A stretch of 5,971 bases of DNA. Origin: Acidimicrobiales bacterium (GTDB lineage Bacteria > Actinomycetota > Acidimicrobiia > Acidimicrobiales > VFJN01). Below the pieces are notes generated by a model. The model was not told the DNA's origin and did not search any database. It worked only from the letters and a program-made list of their open reading frames with translations. How positions within the stretch are numbered: the first letter of the stretch is position 1; every line of letters begins with the position of its first letter. The stretch covers positions 1 through 5,971 of the forward strand of contig JAFGPU010000492.1 in NCBI GenBank assembly GCA_016936035.1, written 5' to 3'. The translations under genes were made by a program, and so were the position numbers. Shown here in pieces: positions 1 to 5,971 of the stretch.

Positions 1-956
1 AGGCGGTCGACGGCGTCGACCTGACCGTGCGGCGCGGCGAGATTGTCGGCCTCGTCGGCGAGTCGGGCTCCGGCAAGAGCGTCACGGCGCTGTCGGTCAT
101 GGGCCTGGTCGACGAGCCGGGGCGCGTGGTCGGCGGCTCGATCCGCTTCGACGGCCACGATCTGCGCCAGGCGTCCAGCGCCGAGATGCGGGCGCTGCGG
201 GGCAGCCGCATCGGCATGATCTTCCAGCAGCCGATCTCGTCGCTCAACCCCTCGTACCGGGTGGGGTTCCAGATCGCGGAGGTGTACGAGGCCCACGAGG
301 GCCTGAAGCGGGCGGACGGCATCGAGCGGGCGCAGGAGATGCTCGCCCGCGTCGGCATCGCCGAGCCGGCGCGCCGGGCGCGCGCCTTCCCCCACGAGAT
401 CTCGGGCGGCCAGGCCCAGCGGGTCATGATCGCGATGGCGCTGGCCGGCAACCCCGACCTGCTCATCGCGGACGAGCCCACCACCGCCCTGGATGTCACG
501 ATCCAGTCGCAGATCCTCGACCTCATACTCGACCTGCAGGCCGAGATGGGCATGAGCGTGGTGCTCATCACCCACGACCTGGGCATCGTCGCCGAGGTGT
601 GCGACCGGGTGGCGGTGATGTACGCCGGCCAGATCGTCGAGGAGGCCGACACCCGCACCCTGTTCCGCGACCCGTTGCACCCCTACACCCAGGGGCTCAT
701 CGGGTCGGTCCCGGTCATCGGCCAGCGGCGCGACCGCCTCGCGGTCATCCCCGGCCGGGTGCCGAACCTGGTCGACCTGCCCGTCGGGTGCCGCTTCGCC
801 CCCCGGTGCCAGGCGCGCGTCGAGCACGAGCTGACCCGGTGCACCGAGGCGTTGCCGGCGCTGGTCGAGGTGCACCCCGGTCACAGCGTGCGCTGCTACC
901 TCCACAGCGACGCGGCCGAGGTGCCGTCCGAGGCGGCCGTCGAGGTGGGCCGATGA
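1..956 (+). CDS. oppD: Oligopeptide/dipeptide ABC transporter ATP-binding protein, OppD/DppD type (5' partial)
   Basis: This is one of the two cytoplasmic ATPases that power uptake of peptides, or related solutes, through a type I ABC importer. The reading frame is open to the left edge of the window, entering at base 3. The GTG at 27 is an internal valine just before the Walker A motif, not the start. About 30 N-terminal residues are probably missing. In the 317 visible residues (numbered from base 3) I see Walker A GESGSGKS (19-26), the Q-loop glutamine (75), signature ISGGQ (133-137), Walker B LLIADE (153-158), D-loop TALD (161-164) and the H-loop histidine (191). The C-terminal oligopeptide-transporter domain has four cysteines (263, 269, 280, 298). 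In mycobacterial OppD such cysteines are reported to hold a [4Fe-4S] cluster; a cluster here is inference. The stop overlaps the next ATPase gene by 4 bp. Family assignment is secure. The substrate (oligopeptide, dipeptide, nickel or other) cannot be read from the ATPase, so the symbol is family-level only. Confidence 0.93.
   Translation, partial: AVDGVDLTVRRGEIVGLVGESGSGKSVTALSVMGLVDEPGRVVGGSIRFDGHDLRQASSAEMRALRGSRIGMIFQQPISSLNPSYRVGFQIAEVYEAHEGLKRADGIERAQEMLARVGIAEPARRARAFPHEISGGQAQRVMIAMALAGNPDLLIADEPTTALDVTIQSQILDLILDLQAEMGMSVVLITHDLGIVAEVCDRVAVMYAGQIVEEADTRTLFRDPLHPYTQGLIGSVPVIGQRRDRLAVIPGRVPNLVDLPVGCRFAPRCQARVEHELTRCTEALPALVEVHPGHSVRCYLHSDAAEVPSEAAVEVGR
942..947 (+). promoter_or_regulatory. 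Ribosome binding site of the OppF-type gene
   Basis: GAGGTG lies inside the 3' end of the upstream ATPase gene and ends 5 nt before the ATG at 953. It complements the 16S anti-Shine-Dalgarno sequence. It supports the ATG at 953 over in-frame start codons further upstream, such as the one at 599, which would give a long overlap with no family-like sequence. Confidence 0.6.
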
Positions 957-1993
957 CCGCCGCGGTCGCCGACGCGCCGACGCCGTTGGTGTCGGCCAGG
1001 GGAGTGGTCAAGGCGTTCGCAGTCCGGGGCGGCGCCTTCGGTCGTTCCGCCGGCGCGGTGCGAGCGGTGGACGGCGTCGACCTCGACATCTACCCGGGCG
1101 AGGTCCTCGGGCTGGTGGGCGAGTCGGGGTGCGGCAAGTCGACGCTCGGGCGCGTCCTGCTCGGGCTGCTGCCCGCCGACGAGGGCACGGTCACCTTCGA
1201 CGGCACCGACGTGCACCGCGCCCGTGGTCACCGCCTCCGGGCGCTGCGGCGCCAGATGCAGATCGTGTTCCAGGACCCGTTCTCGTCGCTCGATCCCCGG
1301 GCGACGATCGGCGACTCCATCGCCGAGGGGCTGCGCGCCCACGGCACACCGGCCCGGCAGCGGCAGCACAAGGTGCACGAGGTGCTCGAGCTGGTCGGGC
1401 TCGAGCCCGGCCACGCCCAGCGCTATCCGCACCAGTTCTCCGGCGGCCAACGCCAGCGCGTCGGCATCGCCCGGGCCCTGGCGGTCGAGCCCCGCTTCCT
1501 GGTCGCGGACGAGCCGGTGTCGGCGCTCGACGTGTCGATCCGGTCGCAGATCCTGAACCTGCTGAGCGACCTGCAGGCGCGGCTCGACTTCACGCTCGTG
1601 TTCGTCGCCCACGACCTCGCCGTGGTCGAGCACCTGTGCGACCGGGTGGCGGTGATGTACCTGGGGGGCATCGCGGAGATCGGCACGCGCGACCGGGTGT
1701 TCCGCCGTCCTCAGCACCCCTACACCGAGGCGCTGCTCTCGGCCATCCCGGTGGCCGACCCCGAGCGGCCCCGGCACCGCACCCGGCTGAAGGGCGAGAT
1801 GCCGAGCCCGCTCGATCCGCCTGCGGGATGCCGGTTCCATCCTCGCTGTCCGATCGCCGTCGCCGGCGTGTGCGACGTCGAGACGCCAGGGTTGCTCCCG
1901 GCCGCCGACGACCCGTCCCACCGCGCCGCCTGCCACCTGCGCACGGGCGAGCACCAGGACCTCGACCCCGGTCGCGAGCCCGTCGCTCCCTGA
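953..1993 (+). CDS. oppF: Oligopeptide/dipeptide ABC transporter ATP-binding protein, OppF/DppF type
   Basis: This is the second cytoplasmic ATPase of the peptide-type importer and should pair with the OppD-type protein encoded just upstream. It is complete at 346 residues, a normal length for the family. I chose the ATG at 953 because it forms an ATGA overlap with the preceding stop and follows a GAGGTG ribosome binding site. Motifs seen are Walker A GESGCGKST (56-64), the Q-loop glutamine (107), signature FSGGQ (162-166) followed by RQRVGIARAL, Walker B FLVADE (182-187), D-loop SALD (190-193) and the H-loop histidine (220). The C-terminal domain has cysteines at 293, 299, 307 and 327. Both ATPases keep the catalytic glutamate, so both ATP sites look intact. 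The gene ends the transporter operon; no clear terminator follows. The substrate is unknown, so the symbol is family-level only. Confidence 0.94.
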   Translation: MTAAVADAPTPLVSARGVVKAFAVRGGAFGRSAGAVRAVDGVDLDIYPGEVLGLVGESGCGKSTLGRVLLGLLPADEGTVTFDGTDVHRARGHRLRALRRQMQIVFQDPFSSLDPRATIGDSIAEGLRAHGTPARQRQHKVHEVLELVGLEPGHAQRYPHQFSGGQRQRVGIARALAVEPRFLVADEPVSALDVSIRSQILNLLSDLQARLDFTLVFVAHDLAVVEHLCDRVAVMYLGGIAEIGTRDRVFRRPQHPYTEALLSAIPVADPERPRHRTRLKGEMPSPLDPPAGCRFHPRCPIAVAGVCDVETPGLLPAADDPSHRAACHLRTGEHQDLDPGREPVAP

Positions 1994-2014
1994 GCCGCGC
2001 GGCGTCGACGTGCA

Positions 2015-2045
2015 GGTGCGTCCCCTGACGGCGGCGCACTATCCT
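2015..2045 (+). promoter_or_regulatory. Candidate promoter of secG
   Basis: TATCCT at 2040-2045 fits the actinobacterial -10 pattern TAnnnT and is one of the few AT-containing spots in this GC-rich gap. TCGACG at 2015-2020 is a possible -35 (4 of 6 to TTGACA) at a long 19-nt spacing. CTGACG at 2025-2030 resembles a -35 better but lies only 9 nt from the -10. The -10 call is moderate and the -35 call is weak. The rest of the 86-bp gap between the transporter operon and secG (1994-2079) has small GC-rich palindromes but no hairpin with a T-run. Confidence 0.35.
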
Positions 2046-2079
2046 GCGGGCTTCCACCTCCGAGGAGACAACCCACCCC

Positions 2080-2310
2080 GTGCTCACCGCCATCACAGTC
2101 ACGCTCAACGTCATCGCGTCGCTCGTCATGATCGTGCTCGTGCTGCTGCACAGCGGCAAGGGCGGCGGCCTGTCCGACATGTTCGGTGGTGGCATGGGCG
2201 CCAGCGCCATGGGGTCGACGGTCATGGAGCGCAACCTCGATCGCCTCACCGTCGTGGTCGCCCTCGTGTGGGGGTTCACCGTGGTGGCGCTGTCGCTCAT
2301 GCTCGGCTGA
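2080..2310 (+). CDS. secG: Preprotein translocase subunit SecG
   Basis: SecG is the small membrane subunit of the SecYEG channel and assists SecA-driven export of unfolded proteins across the cytoplasmic membrane. The 76-residue product has the normal length and layout. A first hydrophobic helix covers about residues 3-23. A conserved cytosolic loop follows, with HSGKGGGLSDMFGGG at 24-38 and then small Gly/Ala/Met-rich residues. A second helix covers about 55-75. The GTG start at 2080 is preceded by GAGGAG at 2062-2067, a rather long 12-nt spacing; no better start is seen. The gene sits between a transporter operon and molybdenum hydroxylase genes, with no other translocase or glycolytic gene in view, and probably has its own promoter. 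The next gene starts 37 bp downstream and may be read from the same transcript. Confidence 0.92.
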   Translation: MLTAITVTLNVIASLVMIVLVLLHSGKGGGLSDMFGGGMGASAMGSTVMERNLDRLTVVVALVWGFTVVALSLMLG

Positions 2311-2347
2311 TCGGCCCGCCGATGCCTCCGCCGCGGCGCGCCCGCCC

Positions 2348-4642
2348 GTGAGCATCCTCGGCACCCGCGTCGTGCGGGTCGAGGATCCCCGGCTGCTCAC
2401 CGTCGGCGGCACCTACGCCGCCGACGTGGACGACCCCCGGCTGGCCGGCGCGATCCACGCCACCTACGTGCGGTCGACGGTCGCCCACGCCGAGATCGGT
2501 GCCGTCGACCTCGACGAGGCCAGAGCCATGCCCGGCGTCGTCGACGTGGTCGCCGGCGACGAGGTCGACCTGCCGCCCATCGCCGGCGTGACCAACGAGG
2601 CGATGCGCCGGCCCTACCTGGCACGCGACCGCGTGCGGTTCGTGGGCGAGCCGGTCGCCGTCGTCCTCACCGAACGTCCCGAGCAGGGGCCCGACGCGGC
2701 CGAGGCGGTCGTCGTCGACTACGCCCCCTTGCCCGCCGTCGTCGACCCGTGCGACGCGCTCGCCGACGACACGGTGCTGTTCCCCGAGGTCGGCACCAAC
2801 CTGGTGGGCGCCTTCGGCACCCCGCCGACCGCCGACGCCGGCGGCCCCGACGCGAGCGACGTGGTGGTGCGCCAGCGCATCGTGAACCAGCGGCTCGCGG
2901 CGTGCCCGCTCGAGGTGCGGTCGTCGGCGGCGACCTGGGACCTCGGACGACTGGTGCTGTGGTGCTCGACGCAGAACGCCCACGGGCTGCAGCACGCGGT
3001 CGCCGCCGCCTACGGCCTCGACCGGTCCGAGGTGCTGGTCGTCACCCCCGACGTCGGGGGCGGGTTCGGCGCCAAGATCGGTGGCCACCCCGAGGACATC
3101 CTGCTGGGATGGTTGTCCCGCCGGTGCGGGCGTCCCGTGCGGTGGGTCGAGACCCGCTCCGAGAACATGGTCGGGATGGTGCACGGCCGGGCCCAGGTGC
3201 ACGACGTCACGATCGGGGGCCGGCCCGACGGCACCATCGAGGCCTACCACCTGTCGATCGTGCAGGACGCCGGCGCCTACCCGAACATGGCGGCATTCCT
3301 GCCCCGGCTCACGCGGACGATGGCGGCGGGCACCTACGCCATCCCGACCGTGACCTCCGACGCGCGCGTCGCCGTCACGACCACCACGCCGGTCGCGTCG
3401 TACCGCGGTGCCGGACGACCCGAGGCGACGGCGGCCATCGAGCGGGCGGTCGACCTGTTCGCCGCCGAGGTCGGTCTCGACCCGGCCGAGGTGCGGCGGC
3501 GCAACCTGGTGCCCCGCTTCGACGAGCCCCACCGCACCGCGTCCGGCGCCACCTACGACTGCGGCGACTTCCCGGCCGCGCTCGACCGGGCGCTCGCCGC
3601 CGCCGGCTACGACGAGCTGCGGGCCGAGCAGCGCCGCCGGCGCGCGCAGGGCGACCGGCTCGCGCTCGGCATCGGGCTGTCGACCTACGTCGAGGTGACC
3701 AGCGGCCCGCGTGCCGGCTCCGAGTTCGCCGAGGTCGAGGTGCGGGACACCGCGGGCGGTGACGGGGTCGAGGTCGTCGTGGCCACCGGATCGTCGCCCC
3801 ACGGGCAGGGGCTGGAGACGGCGTTCGCCATGCTGGTCGCCGACGAGATGGGCGTCCCCCTCGACGCGGTCCGGGTCGTGCACGGCGACACCGACCAGGT
3901 GGCCCGCGGCGTCGGCACGTTCGGGTCGCGCTCGCTGCAGCTCGGCGGGTCCGCCGTGCGCGGCGCCGCGGCCGAGGTCGTCGACCGGGCCCGGCGCCTG
4001 GCCGCCGACCTGCTCGAAGCGGCGCCCGACGACGTGGTGCTCGACACGGCGGCAGGGCGGTTCCACGTCGCGGGCACGCCGGCGGTCGGCCGCACGTGGG
4101 CCGACCTGGTCGCCGCTGCAGCTGCCGGCGACGCCGGCGACGGGGCGGCGCTGCGCGCCGAGCACGACTTCAGCACGACCCAGCCCACGTACCCCTTCGG
4201 CGCCCACGTGGCCGTGGTCGAGGTCGACACCGAGAGCGGTGACGTGCGGCTGGTGCGCCACGTCGCGTGCGACGACGCCGGACGGGTGCTCAACCCGCTG
4301 CTCGCCGAAGGGCAGCGTCACGGCGGCATCGCCCAGGGCGCCGCCCAGGCGCTGTACGAGCAGGTGGCCTTCGACGCCGACGGCAACCCGCTCACCACCA
4401 ACTTCGCCGACTACGCCGTGGTGTCGGCCGCCGAGCTGCCCTCGTTCGAGCTGGTCGACCTCCAGACACCCACCTGGGTCAACCCGCTGGGGGCCAAGGG
4501 CATCGGTGAGTCCGGCACCATCGGTTCCACGCCGGCGGTGCACAACGCCGTGTGCGACGCGGTCGCCCACCTCGGGGTGCGCCACATCGACATGCCGACC
4601 ACGCCCGAGCGGGTGTGGCGGGCCATCCGCGCCGCCGAGTGA
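2348..4642 (+). CDS. Molybdenum hydroxylase large (molybdopterin-binding) subunit, xanthine dehydrogenase / form II CoxL-like (L1)
   Basis: This is the catalytic subunit of a molybdenum hydroxylase, the family that inserts water-derived oxygen into aldehydes, purines, N-heterocycles and similar substrates. It normally works with a [2Fe-2S] small subunit and an FAD medium subunit. The 764 residues match the usual large-subunit length. The N-terminal a/b hammerhead domain covers about 1-135 and includes RVEDPRLLT (10-18) and FVGEPVAVV (98-106). Cofactor motifs follow: GGGFG (237-241), SYRGAGR (351-357), HGQG (485-488) and GTFGSRS (523-529). The catalytic glutamate is E721 in GAKGIGE (715-721). 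The SYRGAGR loop lacks the cysteine of form I CO dehydrogenase (AYxCSFR), so the protein belongs with form II-like or aldehyde/xanthine-type enzymes and its substrate is unknown. GTG at 2348 is the only start giving the family N-terminus, although no Shine-Dalgarno sequence is visible before it. No signal peptide is seen. Its partner subunits are not adjacent in the expected way. Confidence 0.92.
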   Translation: MSILGTRVVRVEDPRLLTVGGTYAADVDDPRLAGAIHATYVRSTVAHAEIGAVDLDEARAMPGVVDVVAGDEVDLPPIAGVTNEAMRRPYLARDRVRFVGEPVAVVLTERPEQGPDAAEAVVVDYAPLPAVVDPCDALADDTVLFPEVGTNLVGAFGTPPTADAGGPDASDVVVRQRIVNQRLAACPLEVRSSAATWDLGRLVLWCSTQNAHGLQHAVAAAYGLDRSEVLVVTPDVGGGFGAKIGGHPEDILLGWLSRRCGRPVRWVETRSENMVGMVHGRAQVHDVTIGGRPDGTIEAYHLSIVQDAGAYPNMAAFLPRLTRTMAAGTYAIPTVTSDARVAVTTTTPVASYRGAGRPEATAAIERAVDLFAAEVGLDPAEVRRRNLVPRFDEPHRTASGATYDCGDFPAALDRALAAAGYDELRAEQRRRRAQGDRLALGIGLSTYVEVTSGPRAGSEFAEVEVRDTAGGDGVEVVVATGSSPHGQGLETAFAMLVADEMGVPLDAVRVVHGDTDQVARGVGTFGSRSLQLGGSAVRGAAAEVVDRARRLAADLLEAAPDDVVLDTAAGRFHVAGTPAVGRTWADLVAAAAAGDAGDGAALRAEHDFSTTQPTYPFGAHVAVVEVDTESGDVRLVRHVACDDAGRVLNPLLAEGQRHGGIAQGAAQALYEQVAFDADGNPLTTNFADYAVVSAAELPSFELVDLQTPTWVNPLGAKGIGESGTIGSTPAVHNAVCDAVAHLGVRHIDMPTTPERVWRAIRAAE

Positions 4643-4680
4643 CCCGCGGAAATCCCGGATCGCGACGCCCCGTCCGGCGC

Positions 4681-4686
4681 TAGTGT
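4681..4686 (+). promoter_or_regulatory. Candidate -10 element for the small-subunit/L2 operon
   Basis: TAGTGT fits TAnnnT and lies in the 101-bp gap between L1 and the small-subunit gene (4643-4743). No convincing -35 hexamer is found 16-19 nt upstream. The gap also holds the CRP/FNR-like palindrome, which overlaps this element, and the ribosome binding site GGAGG at 4734-4738, 5 nt before the GTG at 4744. No terminator hairpin with a T-run is visible after L1. Confidence 0.3.
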
Positions 4687-4699
4687 GGCGCGTGTCACA
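4684..4699 (+). promoter_or_regulatory. CRP/FNR-family-like operator palindrome
   Basis: TGTGG-cgcgtg-TCACA has the 5-6-5 layout of the CRP/FNR-family site TGTGA-N6-TCACA and differs from it at one of ten conserved positions. The G just before TCACA also agrees with the mycobacterial Crp consensus as I recall it. In a GC-rich intergenic region such an AT-containing palindrome is unlikely by chance. It overlaps the candidate -10, which would fit repression, or activation of a promoter not recognised here. The regulator is not in the window. Confidence 0.45.
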
Positions 4700-4743
4700 G
4701 AGCGGCCCGGGGCACTCGGGACGCACGTTCCTGGGAGGGGCTC

Positions 4744-5247
4744 GTGGAGATCACCCTGTCCGTCAACGGCGAGGAACGCACGAGCGAGGTCGAACCTCGC
4801 CGTCTCCTGGTTCACCACCTTCGTGACGACCTGGGCCTGACCGGCACCAACGTGGGGTGCGACACGACCTCGTGCGGAGCCTGCACGGTGCTGCTCGACG
4901 GCGAGTCCGTCAAGTCGTGCACCGTGCTCGCGGTGCAGGCCGACGGCCACGACGTCACGACCATCGAGGGCCTCGCGGCCACCGCCGCCGGGGACGGCGA
5001 CGGCGACGGCTCGGCCGGGGCGCCCCTGCACCCCATGCAGCAGGCGTTCCACGCCGAGCACGGCCTGCAGTGCGGCTTCTGCACCCCCGGCATGGTCATG
5101 GCCGCGGTGTCGCTGCTGGACGAGAACCCCCACCCGACCGAGGACGAGGTCCGCGTCGGTCTCGAGGGCAACCTGTGCCGCTGCACCGGCTACCACAACA
5201 TCGTGCGGGCCGTGCTCGCCGCAGCCGGAGAGGAGGTGACGGCATGA
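4744..5247 (+). CDS. Molybdenum hydroxylase [2Fe-2S] small subunit (CoxS/XdhC-like)
   Basis: This is the electron-transfer subunit, carrying two [2Fe-2S] clusters between the molybdenum centre and the FAD subunit. The N-terminal plant-type ferredoxin domain (about 1-77) has cysteines 39, 44, 47 and 59 in the pattern [10 protein letters not shown]...C. The C-terminal four-helix domain (about 96-162) has cysteines 110 and 113 (QCGFCTPGM) and 145 and 147 (LCRCTGY). All eight ligands are present. At 167 residues it is close to the usual length, slightly extended by an Ala/Gly/Asp linker at about 79-93 containing DGDGDG (84-89). The GTG start at 4744 follows GGAGG with 5-nt spacing. The stop overlaps the start of L2 by 4 bp, so the two are almost certainly co-translated and form one enzyme. 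The FAD subunit is not in view and is expected downstream. Family is certain; the substrate is not. Confidence 0.95.
   Translation: MEITLSVNGEERTSEVEPRRLLVHHLRDDLGLTGTNVGCDTTSCGACTVLLDGESVKSCTVLAVQADGHDVTTIEGLAATAAGDGDGDGSAGAPLHPMQQAFHAEHGLQCGFCTPGMVMAAVSLLDENPHPTEDEVRVGLEGNLCRCTGYHNIVRAVLAAAGEEVTA
4993..5010 (+). repeat. Three tandem GACGGC hexamers
   Basis: Three perfect copies of GACGGC lie in frame within the small-subunit gene and encode (Asp-Gly)3 at residues 84-89, in the linker between the two iron-sulfur domains. Slippage could change copy number without shifting the frame. Confidence 0.7.
5231..5239 (+). promoter_or_regulatory. Strong ribosome binding site of L2
   Basis: AGGAGGTGA is a full-length complement to the 16S anti-Shine-Dalgarno sequence. 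Its AGGAGG core ends 7 nt before the ATG at 5244. It lies within the 3' end of the small-subunit gene and fixes the L2 start. It is the strongest such site in the window. Confidence 0.75.
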
Positions 5248-5971
5248 CCGCCACCGAGGTCTCCGGTGCGGCACCGTCCGGTGCGTTCGGCCAGCGCCTG
5301 CTGCGCAAGGAGGACGCCCGGCTCCTCACCGGCGAGGGTCGCTTCGTCGACGACCTGCAGATCCCCGGCGCGCTGTGGATGGCCATGGTGCGCAGCCCGT
5401 TCGCCCACGCCCGCATCGGCAACATCGACACGAGCGCGGCTGCGGCGATGCCGGGCGTGCGCCACGTCCTCACCGGCGACGACCTGCGCGACGCCTGGGC
5501 CGCCGCCATGCCCTGCGCCTGGCCGGTCACCGAGGACATGAAGTCGCCGCCCCATTGGCCGGTGGCGCTCGACAAGGCCTGCTACGTCGGCGACATCGTG
5601 GCCGTGGTGGTGGCCGAGAGCCGCTACCAGGCGGCCGACGCGGTCGACGCCGTCGTGGTCGACTACGACCCGCTGGACGCGGTGGTCGACATCGAGGACG
5701 CGGCCAGCGACCGGGTCGTCATCCACGACGACCTGGGCACCAACCGCAGCTACACGTGGACCCTGTCGCCCGATCCCGACGCGGTCGAGGCCGCGTTCGC
5801 AGCGGCCGCCCACACGGTCAGCGAGCGTTACCTGCAGCAGCGCCTCATCCCCGTGGCCATGGAGCCCCGGGGTGTCGCCGTGGTGCCGGGCGTGTACGGG
5901 GGCGACCTCACGGTCTACTGCGCCACCCAGATCCCCCACATCCTCAAGGTCATGATCGCCGCCACCTGCGG
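5244..5971 (+). CDS. Molybdenum hydroxylase large (molybdopterin-binding) subunit, CoxL/xanthine dehydrogenase-like (L2, 3' partial)
   Basis: This is the N-terminal third of a second molybdenum hydroxylase large subunit, read by translating from the ATG at 5244 to the window end (242 codons, frame open). It overlaps the small-subunit stop by 4 bp and has a perfect ribosome binding site. After about 14 non-conserved residues comes the a/b hammerhead domain. It includes [16 protein letters not shown] (15-30), [10 protein letters not shown] (49-58), AMPGV (68-72), [12 protein letters not shown] (114-125) and VVVDYDPL (137-144). Then the molybdopterin-binding part begins, with [14 protein letters not shown] (197-210), a typical form II-like stretch, and YCATQIPH (225-232). 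The GGGFG motif, active-site loop and catalytic glutamate lie beyond the window, so form and substrate cannot be judged. It is clearly a paralogue of L1, with matching motif order, but is not a duplicate: the sequences differ at many positions. Confidence 0.93.
   Translation, partial: MTATEVSGAAPSGAFGQRLLRKEDARLLTGEGRFVDDLQIPGALWMAMVRSPFAHARIGNIDTSAAAAMPGVRHVLTGDDLRDAWAAAMPCAWPVTEDMKSPPHWPVALDKACYVGDIVAVVVAESRYQAADAVDAVVVDYDPLDAVVDIEDAASDRVVIHDDLGTNRSYTWTLSPDPDAVEAAFAAAAHTVSERYLQQRLIPVAMEPRGVAVVPGVYGGDLTVYCATQIPHILKVMIAATC

Noticed and set aside
599..952. N-terminal extension of the OppF-type gene back to an ATG at 599
   Set aside because: The extension overlaps the OppD-type gene in another frame and reads as Arg/Pro/Gly-rich noise. 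The ATG at 953, with a ribosome binding site and ATGA overlap, gives the normal family N-terminus.
896..1954. Open frame on the - strand across the OppF-type gene
   Set aside because: Arg/Gly/Val-rich shadow with no recognisable motif. The + strand gene here is complete with all ABC motifs.
1994..2020. Palindromes GCCGCGCGGC (1994-2003) and CGTCGACG (2013-2020) after the transporter operon
   Set aside because: They have no loop and no T-run, and short self-complementary GC stretches are frequent at this base composition. Not called as a terminator or operator.
2186..2347. N-terminal extension of L1 into secG
   Set aside because: These 54 codons are an out-of-frame reading of secG and look unlike any large-subunit N-terminus. 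The GTG at 2348 begins exactly where family similarity begins.
4655..4677. Possible terminator hairpin after L1 (CCGGA...TCCGG)
   Set aside because: The stem is only five base pairs with a 13-nt loop and no following T-run, so it is not a credible intrinsic terminator.
2297..4726. A very long open frame on the - strand opposite L1
   Set aside because: Its translation is low-complexity (rich in Gly, Arg, His, Val, Asp) with no family motifs. It mirrors the codon pattern of L1, whose motifs are intact. Long antisense frames are expected at this GC content.
2348..5971. Calling the molybdenum hydroxylase genes a CO dehydrogenase (cox) operon
   Set aside because: L1 lacks the form I cysteine loop, the L2 active site lies outside the window, and no CoxM or cox maturation genes are visible. 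The substrate was left open.

Overview
This is a roughly 70% GC window (estimated by eye) with strong G/C bias at third codon positions. All genes lie on the + strand, several start with GTG, and spacing is tight with ATGA stop/start overlaps. This fits a high-GC actinobacterium. An Acidimicrobiia/Ilumatobacter-like lineage is my best guess, but nothing in the window proves it. No rRNA, tRNA, insertion sequence, phage gene or CRISPR array was seen.

Left part (1-1993): the end of an oligopeptide/dipeptide-type ABC importer operon. A 5'-truncated OppD/DppD-type ATPase overlaps by 4 bp with a complete OppF/DppF-type ATPase. Both have intact nucleotide-binding motifs and the four-cysteine C-terminal domain of this family. 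The permeases and binding protein would be expected upstream, outside the window.

Middle (1994-2347): a short non-coding stretch with a candidate promoter, then a 76-codon secG encoding a two-helix subunit of the SecYEG translocon.

Right part (2348-5971): molybdenum hydroxylase genes of the xanthine dehydrogenase / aldehyde oxidase / CO dehydrogenase family. The order is a complete large (molybdopterin-binding) subunit L1, a 101-bp intergenic region with a CRP/FNR-like palindrome, a [2Fe-2S] small subunit, and a second large subunit L2 joined to the small subunit by a 4-bp overlap and cut off by the window end. The small subunit and L2 are probably two parts of one enzyme, whose FAD-binding medium subunit should lie downstream. 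L1 has no small or medium subunit of its own here. Its active-site loop reads SYRGAGR, the form II-like type, so CO oxidation is not supported.

No wholly new system is evident. The points most worth checking are the two paralogous large subunits around a single small subunit and the CRP/FNR-like site in front of the small-subunit gene.
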